Part shown: positions 17,805 through 25,953 of the stretch, in pieces | Layout: each line of letters starts with the position of its first letter | Position numbering within the stretch: the first letter of the stretch is position 1 | Assembly (NCBI RefSeq): GCF_018595685.2 | Contig: NZ_CP092334.1 | Location: forward strand, 3,996,001 to 4,060,000 | Reading direction: 5' to 3' | From: Flavihumibacter rivuli | GTDB taxonomy: Bacteria; Bacteroidota; Bacteroidia; Chitinophagales; Chitinophagaceae | Length of the DNA: 64,000 nt | The notes under the pieces: model-generated | The model's database searches: none | What the model was told of the DNA's origin: nothing | Seen by the model: only the letters and a program-made list of their open reading frames with translations | Position numbers and translations under genes: made by a program

Positions 17805-19160
17805 ATGAAATTGCTTAAACAAATAACCATTGCAGCGATCAGTGCCTTGTCTTTCGCTTCTTGTATAAAAGTGGAAGTAGGTGATGAACAAGTGACTAAT
17901 CCGCCTGTAGACCCTAATTCCAATGTGCTTACCGGAACTATTGACCAGAGCACTACCCTGAAAAAGGGAACATGGATCCTGAAGGGATATGTATATGTGA
18001 ACAATGGCGCTATCCTTACCATTGAGCCAGGCACTATCATTAAAAGTGATGTTACCCTGAAGGGAGCCCTGATCATTGAGCGTGGTTCTAAATTGATTGC
18101 TGAAGGAACCCCTTCAGAACCTATCGTGTTTACCTCTGGAAAAGCTCCCGGCGAGCGCAGTCCTGGTGATTGGGGTGGTGTTATCCTGTTAGGTAATGCC
18201 CCTACCAACAGGCCTACTTCACCTGCTCCGATCGTGGAAGGCGGTGTTAACCGTCCTTATGGCGGAACCGTAGCGAATGACAATAGCGGCAGTTTGAAAT
18301 ATGTGCGCATTGAATTCTCTGGTATTGCGGCTGAACCCGGCTCCGAGATCAATGGCCTTACCCTTGCCGGTGTAGGTTCAGGGACTACCATTGAGAATGT
18401 CCAGGTTTCCTACGGTGCTGACGATGCATTCGAATTCTTTGGGGGAACAGTGAATTGTAAGAACCTGGTAGCAATTGGAACCATGGATGATGACTATGAT
18501 TTTGATTTCGGTTATGTGGGTAAGATCCAGTATGCCGTTGCCCTTCGCGATAAGCCTTCTGATACTGACCAGGCTAATGGTATAGAGTGTGACAATAACG
18601 GAGCGGGTGACCTGGTAGAGCCTTTTACCCGTCCTGTCCTTTCCAACCTTACCCTGATCGGACCTTATGATACCACTGGATCTTCTTCCAACCACGGCTT
18701 TAGCAACCGTTGGAGAAGGGCTACCCGTTTTGTCCTGCGCAACTCCATCCTCATGGGACATAGGAAGGCCGGCTTCTCCATGGAGTCTGCGGCTACTGCA
18801 CAGGCTTATAAGGATGGTTTGTCTGAGTTCAAGAACAATATCGTTGCTGTTTATGCCAAGCCTTACAATGCGCAGGATGCTGCTGCACAGGGTGTGATGT
18901 CCAGTGCTGACATCAAGACCAAAGCAGAAACTGTAGACGGTTGTCGCACTTTCGCTTCCCGTGATGATGTTCAGTTGACGGACCCATTCAACCTGACTGC
19001 TCCTAATTTCCTTCCCAAGGCTGGTTCTCCTGCCTTGACTGGCACAGACTTTACAGGATTGGATAACTTTTTCACCCCCACTACCTTCGTAGGCGCATTT
19101 GGTACGACCAACTGGCTGCAAGGCTGGACAAGTTTTAACCCGAAGTCTAACGTTTATTAA
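17805..19160 (+). CDS. Surface lipoprotein with beta-helix-like repeats, partner of the TonB receptor
   Basis: 451 residues with a lipoprotein signal (lipobox FASC, lipidated Cys about residue 20) and a short disordered, proline- and asparagine-rich linker. Then come repeated short strands such as GAILTIEPGTIIKSD, GALIIERGSKLIAEGTPSEPIVFTS and SGTTIENVQVSYGADDAFEFFGG, the pattern of a right-handed parallel beta-helix. Aspartate-rich DDDYDFDFG could bind metal. It lies 45 bp after the receptor gene with no terminator, and a perfect terminator follows it, so receptor and lipoprotein form a transcription unit. I do not recognise an enzyme family; ligand capture for the receptor or a phosphate-releasing activity are guesses. 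Confidence 0.75.
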   Translation: MKLLKQITIAAISALSFASCIKVEVGDEQVTNPPVDPNSNVLTGTIDQSTTLKKGTWILKGYVYVNNGAILTIEPGTIIKSDVTLKGALIIERGSKLIAEGTPSEPIVFTSGKAPGERSPGDWGGVILLGNAPTNRPTSPAPIVEGGVNRPYGGTVANDNSGSLKYVRIEFSGIAAEPGSEINGLTLAGVGSGTTIENVQVSYGADDAFEFFGGTVNCKNLVAIGTMDDDYDFDFGYVGKIQYAVALRDKPSDTDQANGIECDNNGAGDLVEPFTRPVLSNLTLIGPYDTTGSSSNHGFSNRWRRATRFVLRNSILMGHRKAGFSMESAATAQAYKDGLSEFKNNIVAVYAKPYNAQDAAAQGVMSSADIKTKAETVDGCRTFASRDDVQLTDPFNLTAPNFLPKAGSPALTGTDFTGLDNFFTPTTFVGAFGTTNWLQGWTSFNPKSNVY

Positions 19161-19179
19161 TAAGTTTCACCTTTAATCC

Positions 19180-19216
19180 AAACCGTTCCGGGTTTCCGGA
19201 ACGGTTTCTGTTTTTA
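19180..19216 (+). terminator. Strong intrinsic terminator after the receptor-lipoprotein unit
   Basis: Perfect 12-bp stem AAACCGTTCCGG / CCGGAACGGTTT with a GTTT loop, followed by CTGTTTTT. It ends 4 bp before the ATG of the next gene. Confidence 0.9.
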
Positions 19217-19220
19217 GTCT

Positions 19221-19661
19221 ATGAAGCGTTTGTTGTATTCTATACTGTCCATGCTTTCCATGTTGGCTATGGCATGCGGTGAAAGGCCGGATGGTCGCGT
19301 GAAGGGTGCAAGCTTGTACCCCGAGCTGGTGCTGACAGACAGTGTGCAGGTGATCTATTATGACACCCTTGGCGAGGAAAGGAATTTCACCTTTTTCAGT
19401 AGTACGGACACTTCCATCATTGCACCTGTCGTGAAGGATGCCAGTGCAATGACCATTGATACGACCACCTGCCCAAAAGAAGGGAAGATCTATTGTTTCG
19501 TAAAAGGGAATATCTATACCACCATTTATTTTTCTACAGGAAAGGGAGGCTGTTCCCCTCATTTCCGTTGCATCAGGGATGCGCAGTTGTATTGTTTTTC
19601 CATGTCCGAAAGATCGAGGGAATTGTTGACCGGCAAGCGGTCCAGTGCAGTTAGGCCCTAA
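19221..19661 (+). CDS. Small lipoprotein of unknown function
   Basis: 146 residues with a lipoprotein signal peptide (lipobox AMAC, Cys about residue 19). The mature part is beta-rich and contains six further cysteines, including CPKEGKIYC and CSPHFRCIRDAQLYC, which suggests disulfides. I do not recognise the family. The gene starts 4 bp after a perfect 12-bp terminator, with no room for a promoter in between, so it must be read either by read-through of the receptor-lipoprotein transcript or from a promoter inside the preceding gene. Position inside the phosphate island suggests a supporting role. Confidence 0.65.
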   Translation: MKRLLYSILSMLSMLAMACGERPDGRVKGASLYPELVLTDSVQVIYYDTLGEERNFTFFSSTDTSIIAPVVKDASAMTIDTTTCPKEGKIYCFVKGNIYTTIYFSTGKGGCSPHFRCIRDAQLYCFSMSERSRELLTGKRSSAVRP

Positions 19662-19679
19662 GGCATTTCTTCATGATTC

Positions 19680-19725
19680 GCTAATCTTCACACAATACTG
19701 GCTTAACATGACCATACTATTTTTG
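19680..19725 (+). promoter_or_regulatory. Three-unit candidate Pho box and -7 box before the sRNA
   Basis: Three 11-bp units, GCTAATCTTCA (19680), CACAATACTGG (19691) and CTTAACATGAC (19702), then a 5-bp gap and TATTTTTG (19718-19725). Unit length, gap and -7 box match the receptor promoter at 14871-14949 exactly. Confidence 0.7.
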
Positions 19726-19731
19726 TTCCAG

Positions 19732-19824
19732 CAGTAGTCAATGAATTGGTCAATACTGTTGAGCATCAAGATCAAGATTTTTTCTCATGCAGTAGCCAGG
19801 GTATTTCCATATCCTGGCTTTTTT
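19732..19824 (+). ncRNA. Candidate phosphate-controlled small RNA, about 93 nt
   Basis: A promoter with Pho-like repeats ends at 19725, so transcription should begin near 19732. Only about 93 nt later stands a strong intrinsic terminator (11-bp stem at 19794-19804 / 19809-19819, TTCC loop, six T). No convincing protein fits: the only ATG frame (19741-19866, 41 codons) runs through the terminator and beyond, and its product resembles nothing. The unit sits convergent to phoR. A regulated stand-alone transcript of this kind is best explained as a trans-acting sRNA; target and exact 5' end are unknown. Confidence 0.6.
19794..19824 (+). terminator. Intrinsic terminator of the candidate sRNA
   Basis: Stem AGCCAGGGTAT / ATATCCTGGCT (11 pairs, one G-U), tetraloop TTCC, then TTTTTT. 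Confidence 0.88.
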
Positions 19825-19881
19825 GCCGGTATATGCACCGTCGCTGTCGTATGGATATTCCTTTAGCTGTCTGGTCAAATT

Positions 19882-19917
19882 AAAATGGGGCATCCGCAAG
19901 ATCGGATACCCCATTTT
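19882..19917 (-). terminator. Terminator downstream of phoR, possibly two-way
   Basis: Long inverted repeat: AAAATGGGG pairs with CCCCATTTT, and inside it ATCCG with CGGAT, one mismatch, loop CAAGAT. It lies 18 bp after the phoR stop on the minus strand and can also stop rightward transcripts. Confidence 0.75.
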
Positions 19918-19935
19918 AGTTTTTATGCTGAATGG

Positions 19936-20979
19936 TTAACTCAGGGCAAGTGTGAAACCTATGGTCGTTCCTACATCCGGTTTACTGCGCACATGCATAC
20001 TTTCTCCATGTGCCTCCACAATGTGTTTACAGATGGCAAGACCAAGTCCTGTGCCCCCCTTGTCGCGGCTCCTGGCTTTATCGGTCCGGTAAAAACGCTC
20101 GAAGATCCGAAGGAGGTGTTCTTCTTCTATGCCGATGCCGTCATCGCTGATCTCGATCAGGGCCTTGTCCAGGTCTGTTTTGTAGATGCTCACTACAATT
20201 GACCCGCCCGGTTTTCCATATTTGGTAGCGTTCTCAATCAAGTTGATCAATACCTGCCTGATCTTTTCCTTATCTGCAAATACATTTACCGGAGATTCAC
20301 AGCCTTTCTTGATGGAAGCCATGATCTCCTTCTGGTTGATCTTGATCGAGAGGGATTCCATTACTTCCCTTATCAGGTCCTGGATAACGAAATGCTGCTT
20401 GTACAGGACTTGCTCGCCCCTTTCCAGCCTGGATATCTCATCAAGGTCGTTCATCAGGTTAACCAAACGGTCAACATTGCGGCTGGTGTTTTCGAGGAAT
20501 TTCTTTCGGATGTCCGGGTTGTCCATTGCACCTCCCAGCAATGTGTCCACATATCCCTGGATAGCGAAAATGGGTGTCTTGAATTCGTGCGCCAGGTTCT
20601 GGAGGAATTCCTTGCGGAAGGCTTCGTTTTTTTTCAACAATTCAATTTCCCCCTGCCTTTGTTGTGCCCACTTCTCCACATCCTGGCTAACCTCATCGAT
20701 GCTCTTTTGGGGTACGACATACTTATTGTAGAACTCTTCCCTTTTGGTTGCCTTGGTTTGGTAGATAAACTTGTAAATGAGCTTTATCCTGCGGTATATG
20801 AATTGTTGGAGAAAATAAAAGATCAGCAGGTAAGCAACAAGGAAAAGAACGGCAAAGGATGCCAGCGCGATCTGCCATGACTTCAAAAGGATCAGGTTGG
20901 CCAATCCAACCAGCAGTGAGATGGAGAAAGCATTGATGGCCGCTACCTGCCTGGGGGAAAGGTTTTTCAGATTAAACAT
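19936..20979 (-). CDS. phoR: PhoR-like sensor histidine kinase
   Basis: 347 residues. Two membrane helices (about residues 15-32 and 38-60) are joined by a very short loop, so there is no real periplasmic sensor domain. A coiled region leads to the HisKA domain with the phospho-acceptor H131 in LAHEFKTPIFAIQGYVD. The HATPase domain has N (LINLIENATKYG), G1 (ISDDGIGIEEEH), F (IFERFYRTD) and G2 (GGTGLGLAICKHIVEAHG) boxes. It lies 34 bp after the phoB-like gene. PhoR kinases similarly lack a ligand domain and take the phosphate signal from the transporter; the nearby pit-DUF47 pair is the obvious candidate. Name inferred from context. Confidence 0.85.
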   Translation of the reverse strand: MFNLKNLSPRQVAAINAFSISLLVGLANLILLKSWQIALASFAVLFLVAYLLIFYFLQQFIYRRIKLIYKFIYQTKATKREEFYNKYVVPQKSIDEVSQDVEKWAQQRQGEIELLKKNEAFRKEFLQNLAHEFKTPIFAIQGYVDTLLGGAMDNPDIRKKFLENTSRNVDRLVNLMNDLDEISRLERGEQVLYKQHFVIQDLIREVMESLSIKINQKEIMASIKKGCESPVNVFADKEKIRQVLINLIENATKYGKPGGSIVVSIYKTDLDKALIEISDDGIGIEEEHLLRIFERFYRTDKARSRDKGGTGLGLAICKHIVEAHGESMHVRSKPDVGTTIGFTLALS

Positions 20980-21013
20980 GGTATGGCTAATATAGCGCTA
21001 AAGGTGGAAAGGT

Positions 21014-21700
21014 TCAGAGGTCAAATTTGTAGCCCACACCCTTCACCGTAGTGATGCAATCGAGTCCCAGTTTTTGCCGGATCTTTCGGATATGTACATC
21101 TATGGTGCGGTCCCCTACAATCACTTCATTGCCCCAAACCTGGTTCAGGATCTCATTGCGGAGGAATACCCTGCCCGGCCTTGAGGCGAGAAGGTAAAGT
21201 AGTTCGAACTCTTTCTTGGCCAGCAGGATCTCATTGCCATCTACTTCCACCACGAATTTTACCGGGTCGATAACAATATTGGCAACTTTCAGAATGCCAT
21301 TGTTATCGGACTCCTTCTTCTGTATTCTTCGGAAAAGGGCATTCACCCTGCTGAGCAGTAATTTGGGACTGATAGGCTTGTTTACATAGTCGTCTGCCCC
21401 GGTATCCAGACCCTTCATCTGGGAACTTTCATCACTGAGGGCGGTCAGGAAAATGATCAGGGTATCCTTAAAAGCCGGCTGGGTGCGGAGGATCTCACAA
21501 ACCTCCACGCCGCTTCTTTTAGGCATCATGATATCCAGGATAATGAGGTCGGGTTTTACGGTCTTGGCCTTGGCTAGTGCTTCATCTCCATCCTTTGCTG
21601 TGTATACTTCGTAGCCTTCGTTGACCAGGTTATACTGGATGATCTCCAGGATATCGGGTTCGTCGTCGGCTATCAGGATCTTTTTGCCCTTGTTGTCCAT
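21014..21700 (-). CDS. phoB: PhoB-like response regulator, OmpR/PhoB family
   Basis: 228 residues from the ATG at 21700 (a TTG 6 bp upstream is in frame but less likely). The receiver domain has acidic pocket D12-D13-E14, phospho-acceptor D56 in LIILDIMMP, T86 in FLTALSD and K108 in VNKPISP. The C-terminal winged helix (about 135-228) carries KKEFELLYLLASRPGRVFLRNEILNQVWG and RTIDVHIRKIRQKLG, the PhoB-type recognition helix. It is followed by the phoR-like kinase gene. It is the prime candidate to bind the 11-bp direct repeats seen in this window. A TAACTTTG promoter lies just upstream at 21717-21724. Confidence 0.87.
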   Translation of the reverse strand: MDNKGKKILIADDEPDILEIIQYNLVNEGYEVYTAKDGDEALAKAKTVKPDLIILDIMMPKRSGVEVCEILRTQPAFKDTLIIFLTALSDESSQMKGLDTGADDYVNKPISPKLLLSRVNALFRRIQKKESDNNGILKVANIVIDPVKFVVEVDGNEILLAKKEFELLYLLASRPGRVFLRNEILNQVWGNEVIVGDRTIDVHIRKIRQKLGLDCITTVKGVGYKFDL

Positions 21701-21716
21701 TAACAATTTATTTACG

Positions 21717-21831
21717 CAAAGTTAACCACCCGTCATATCGGTAGCGTCCTGCCTTAATTATGAAATTGTTAACTGGTTGAGCCTGTTAACTTAAGGTTAT
21801 GACCATGGATATACGAAGACCCCTAGTTTTG
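21717..21831. promoter_or_regulatory. phoB / secreted-protein divergent promoter region
   Basis: Minus-strand -7 box TAACTTTG (21717-21724) serves phoB; plus-strand TAGTTTTG (21824-21831) faces the other gene. Between them are TTAAC sites at 21722, 21769 and 21786, TTAAT at 21754 and TTATG at 21797. Only 21786 and 21797 have the 11-bp spacing, so autoregulation is possible but less clear than at the other arrays. Confidence 0.45.
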
Positions 21832-21836
21832 TCGTT

Positions 21837-24047
21837 ATGGTCATGCCTATGGTTAGAAATCTACTCTTTTTACTTTTGTTTGGCAGCGCCTCGGCGGGAC
21901 TTGCCCAGGCCGGAAGGCCCGATTATCCTGTGGATAAGGGTCGCCTGCTGTTCCATGAAAACCTGGATAAAGAGCAGGAAAAGTTGTTCAATTTCAATGG
22001 TGCCAAAGTAAGGGGTATTGTACCCCTTGGACATGATGAATCCATCAATTCCCAGATCAGGTATGCCCTTACCGACCAGGTAGATGCCCTCCAGAAACAG
22101 TTTGAGCTGGATTCAGCCCTGGGCGATAATGCCAAGAAAAAATACCTGAAGGGTTTGGAGATCCTCGTGAAAACCTACGGCAGTTCCACCAATAGGAGGG
22201 AATTTTCCCCGGTTTTGGGTCCCTCGATTGTATCGGCCTTTGATGCGGCGGTTACCCTCGACAGGAGGAACAAGAGTATTGAACCTATTGTACAGGGGAA
22301 TACCTACTGGGTGGGAAAGATCATCGTGGACTGTTTCTCCTATCCCGAGAATATTGGGGTGCCGGCCAGCAGGAAAGTGCTGACCACCAAATTCCTGAAC
22401 CAGTACCCTGACCGGATCATGCCCTACCTGAGGTCAAATATTACTTACCCCGGCCGTGATAGCCTCATTGCGGTAGTGGCGCGTAGGGATCCCCGTAAGG
22501 TGTATGATTATGCCGCGGCCAATGATGCCCTGGCCAGGTATATCAGGATCCATCCCGATCCCGTGGTGAAGGTGATCGCCGAGATGGCCTCCAGCAAAAG
22601 CGGCCAGCAGTACTTCCCCTTCATTGATGAAATCTACAGGGGTAAGATGACCCTGGACGACCTGGACAAGGTCAAGGATAATGACCAGGAATACTATAAA
22701 CTGATGGTCAAAACCCGCCTTTCCTATACCGCCAGGTTGTTGCAGAAGGATACCCCAATGGAAATGCAGGCCCTGATCCAAAAGATGGGCGACAAGGCAA
22801 GGAATTATTACATCTCTGAAATAAACGGTTTGCACAATTCGCCTGACCCTGTAAGGTTCAAACGGATCGAAAACCTGAATCCCCAGGAACTCTACTACCT
22901 CTGTGTGTTGGGTGAGGATGAGATCTACACCTCCAGCTATCGTGGCGTGTTCAAAAGGATCATCCAGAAACTCAAGGGTGTACCCACAGACAGTCTTTTC
23001 ATGAGCGTGAACTTTGATTATTTCCGGAAGTTCATCAAAATGGCAGCAGCGTACAATGAGTTGGATACCCTGCTTAAACTCATGCCGGACTCCAATGCTA
23101 CGGTGCTCATGAAGTCGTTCATGTTCGGCCTGGAGAAAAGCACCAACCTCGACAATGTGGAAGACGCAGTGGATGTGGCCGATGCTTACAGCAGTATTGT
23201 GGAGAAGAACAAGGAGTTGGCCGCTTCCATGCTACAGGAAGCCAGGTGGAACTATGATCGTTGCCAAAAGAATGGCGACCTGAATGGCCAAAAGATCTAC
23301 TTCATAGAGAAGACCCTTTTTGAATCCGCAGATTCTTCCAATAATATCAACCTGTCCACAACATTGGGCATTGCACCGGTATATACAGTTGACTATAACA
23401 GCCTGACTGATTCAGCCGGAAGGGTGGTGCAACAAGTGTTCTTCTATGGTGATGATGATAAGGACGGGCAGAATTCCTATGCGAATTTCATGACCCTGTT
23501 CAGGGGTAAAGCGGACTGGTCCATCCAGGAGAACCCGGATTATGTGACCATCAAATCCACCAAGGGTAAGCCGGTTTGGATCTTCGCCAATAAACCCTTG
23601 TATGGCGAGGATGATCCTGATGCCAAAGCCCAGGAGAAACTTGCGGAATACCTGGCCAAGAACAACCTGGAGCCTACCATCTTCATCCACCGTGGCCATA
23701 GTTACCATGTGAAATCATCACTGGCACAGATCATGCCCAGCGCAAGGGTGGTGATCCTTGGATCCTGTGGAGGCTATAATAACCTGAACGATGTGCTGAC
23801 CATCAGCAATGATGCGCATATTATTTCTTCCAAGCAGATCGGTACAAGAACAGTGAACGAGCCTATCCTGAATGCGATCAATACCTCGCTGCGCAATGGT
23901 AAGAATATCGACTGGATCCCGATGTGGCGCGACCTGAGCAAACTCTTTACCGGTGAAAGCAAGGAGCGCTTCGATGACTATATTCCTCCCTATAAAAACC
24001 TCGGTGCCATTTTCATCAAGGCCTACCGCAACCAGACGGCGGAATAG
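21837..24047 (+). CDS. Secreted protein with possible caspase-like (clan CD) C-terminal domain
   Basis: 736 residues counting from 21837; ATGs at 21843 and 21849 are equally possible, the last giving MVRNLLFLLLFGSASAGLAQ as a signal peptide. Residues about 25-480 are mostly helical and unrecognised. From about 520 an alternating strand-helix pattern appears: VVQQVFFYGDDD, then KPVWIFANKPL, then TIFIHRGHSYH (H618 and H621), a helix, and ARVVILGSCGGYN with C644. A His-Gly-rich strand end followed by a strand ending in Gly-Ser-Cys-Gly is the layout of clan CD cysteine peptidases such as caspases and gingipains. The family is not confirmed. It is divergent from phoB. Confidence 0.6.
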   Translation: MVMPMVRNLLFLLLFGSASAGLAQAGRPDYPVDKGRLLFHENLDKEQEKLFNFNGAKVRGIVPLGHDESINSQIRYALTDQVDALQKQFELDSALGDNAKKKYLKGLEILVKTYGSSTNRREFSPVLGPSIVSAFDAAVTLDRRNKSIEPIVQGNTYWVGKIIVDCFSYPENIGVPASRKVLTTKFLNQYPDRIMPYLRSNITYPGRDSLIAVVARRDPRKVYDYAAANDALARYIRIHPDPVVKVIAEMASSKSGQQYFPFIDEIYRGKMTLDDLDKVKDNDQEYYKLMVKTRLSYTARLLQKDTPMEMQALIQKMGDKARNYYISEINGLHNSPDPVRFKRIENLNPQELYYLCVLGEDEIYTSSYRGVFKRIIQKLKGVPTDSLFMSVNFDYFRKFIKMAAAYNELDTLLKLMPDSNATVLMKSFMFGLEKSTNLDNVEDAVDVADAYSSIVEKNKELAASMLQEARWNYDRCQKNGDLNGQKIYFIEKTLFESADSSNNINLSTTLGIAPVYTVDYNSLTDSAGRVVQQVFFYGDDDKDGQNSYANFMTLFRGKADWSIQENPDYVTIKSTKGKPVWIFANKPLYGEDDPDAKAQEKLAEYLAKNNLEPTIFIHRGHSYHVKSSLAQIMPSARVVILGSCGGYNNLNDVLTISNDAHIISSKQIGTRTVNEPILNAINTSLRNGKNIDWIPMWRDLSKLFTGESKERFDDYIPPYKNLGAIFIKAYRNQTAE

Positions 24048-24156
24048 GGTAGGGTTCAATGCATTTTCCTGACTCATAACCCTGTGCCTGAATTGGAGGA
24101 TATCCATGTTAACGGTACAGGGTTTTGTCTTAACAAAAAGACTTTATTCTAAGACC

Positions 24157-24164
24157 TATCTTTG
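24157..24164 (+). promoter_or_regulatory. -7 box TATCTTTG for the ABC exporter
   Basis: Perfect TAnnTTTG, 4 bp before the ATG at 24169, implying an almost leaderless transcript. TTAAC sites lie upstream at 24109 and 24130, but 21 bp apart, so I do not call a Pho box here. Confidence 0.5.
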
Positions 24165-24168
24165 CCTG

Positions 24169-25953
24169 ATGGCATCTGTCCCGGTACGTAATAAAATATT
24201 CGACTTTAGTTTACTCCGCAGGGTTTTGCAACTCGCGGCGCCCTATAAACGAAGGGTTTACCTTTCCCTGACCCTCGCCATTTTATTGGCACTTCTATCT
24301 CCCCTACGCCCTTACCTCATCCAGGTGACGGTCAATAATTATATCAAGAATGGGCTGCTGGATTGGGTGGTAAGGATCACCATCATCCAGGTAGTGTTCC
24401 TGGCCATCGAAACCCTGTTCAGGTTCATGTTCTCCTTTACCACAGCCTGGTTGGGTCAAACCGTGGTTAAGGACCTGAGGGTAAAAGTGTTCAATAAGGT
24501 CATCCGCCTGAATCTCTCGCAGTTCGACAAAACCCCGATCGGCACCCTTACCACCAGGACCATTAATGATATTGAATCCATCAATGATATATTCAGTGAC
24601 GGGTTGATCCCCATTGTGGCCGACCTGCTTTCCATCATCTCGGTGCTAATCGTCATGTTTGCCGTGGATTGGAAGCTGGCACTGGTGAGTCTTGCGCCCT
24701 TCCCGATCCTGATCATTGCCACCTATGTGTTCAAGGAAAGCGTGAACCGCTCTTTTATCAGGGTGAGGAATGCCGTGGCAGCATTGAATGCTTTCGTGCA
24801 AGAACATATTACGGGGATCCAGGTGGTGCAGGCCTTTGCGGCAGAGGACAGGGAATTGAAGAAATTCCAGCACATCAACAGGGAACATAGGAATGCCAAT
24901 ATCAAGGCCATTTTTGCCTATTCGGTTTTCTTTCCTGTAGTGGAAATCGTATTGGCCGTATCAACGGGGCTCCTGGTTTGGTGGGGGGCCAGTAAGGCCA
25001 TCCTTTTGCCGGAACAGGAAGCAGCAGCCATGGCAGGCAAAATGATCTCCTTTATTCTTTATTTGAACCTGCTCTTCCGCCCCTTGCGCATGATCGCGGA
25101 TAAGTTCAATACCCTCCAGATGGGCATGGTCGCCAGCGAAAGGGTATTCAAGGTGCTGGATAACGATGATTTTATTAACCAAGAGGGTAGTTATGCGCCA
25201 GGTAAGGCAATCGGTAAGATCGAATTCGACCATGTTTGGTTTGGCTACAATCCTGAGCAGTATGTACTAAAGAATATCAATTTTACGGTTGAGCCAGGGG
25301 AGACGGTTGCCCTTGTAGGGCATACAGGTAGCGGCAAGACCTCCATCATTAGCCTCCTGAACCGCCTCTACCATATCCAGAAAGGGCAGATCAGGATCGA
25401 TGGGGTGCCTATTGAAGAATATAAACTGGATGCCCTGAGAAAGCAGACCGGGGTGGTGCTGCAGGATGTATTCCTTTTCTCGGGCTCGGTCCTGGACAAT
25501 ATTACTTTAAGGAATCCCGAAATCAGTCGTGAACAGGTGGAGAGAGCCGCAAAGCTTATCGGGGTGCATGACTTTATTCTCCAGCTACCCGGTGGTTACG
25601 ATTATAAGGTGATGGAGCGGGGAAGCACCCTTTCCCTGGGTCAGCGACAGTTATTGTCCTTTATCAGGGCTTTATTGTATGATCCTTCCATCCTGATCCT
25701 GGATGAAGCCACTTCCAGTGTGGATACGGAGAGCGAGAAACTGATCCAGCATGCCATCGATACCCTGATCGCCGGTCGTACGGCCATCGTAATCGCCCAC
25801 CGGCTTTCCACTATCCGCCGGGCCGATAAGATCATTGTGCTGGATAAGGGCGAGATCCGGGAGATGGGCAACCATGAATCGCTGATGGAGCAGCAGGGGT
25901 ATTATTATAAATTATACCAGAGCCAGTTTGAAAAGATGGAGAAGGCGGGGTAG
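24169..25953 (+). CDS. ABC transporter, fused permease-ATPase (MsbA-like exporter)
   Basis: 594 residues from the ATG at 24169 (MASVPVRNKIFDF); the frame is open upstream to 24106 but that part includes the -7 box. The N-terminal six-helix exporter domain spans about residues 20-330. The nucleotide-binding domain has Walker A GHTGSGKTS (about 383-391), the Q-loop, signature LSLGQ (about 487) and Walker B ILILDEATSS (about 508), then the H-loop in IAHRLST. Half-transporters of this type act as homodimers exporting lipids, lipid A or drugs. Substrate is not evident. Confidence 0.92.
   Translation: MASVPVRNKIFDFSLLRRVLQLAAPYKRRVYLSLTLAILLALLSPLRPYLIQVTVNNYIKNGLLDWVVRITIIQVVFLAIETLFRFMFSFTTAWLGQTVVKDLRVKVFNKVIRLNLSQFDKTPIGTLTTRTINDIESINDIFSDGLIPIVADLLSIISVLIVMFAVDWKLALVSLAPFPILIIATYVFKESVNRSFIRVRNAVAALNAFVQEHITGIQVVQAFAAEDRELKKFQHINREHRNANIKAIFAYSVFFPVVEIVLAVSTGLLVWWGASKAILLPEQEAAAMAGKMISFILYLNLLFRPLRMIADKFNTLQMGMVASERVFKVLDNDDFINQEGSYAPGKAIGKIEFDHVWFGYNPEQYVLKNINFTVEPGETVALVGHTGSGKTSIISLLNRLYHIQKGQIRIDGVPIEEYKLDALRKQTGVVLQDVFLFSGSVLDNITLRNPEISREQVERAAKLIGVHDFILQLPGGYDYKVMERGSTLSLGQRQLLSFIRALLYDPSILILDEATSSVDTESEKLIQHAIDTLIAGRTAIVIAHRLSTIRRADKIIVLDKGEIREMGNHESLMEQQGYYYKLYQSQFEKMEKAG

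Noticed and set aside
18378-19121. 247-residue minus-strand frame
   Set aside because: Shadow of the beta-helix lipoprotein.
19741-19866. 41-residue frame after the Pho-like promoter
   Set aside because: It reads through the strong terminator at 19794-19824, has no family character and no ribosome-binding signal; the sRNA reading explains promoter and terminator better.
24107-24164. Pho box before the ABC exporter
   Set aside because: Two TTAAC sites only and 21 bp apart, so not in 11-bp phase.
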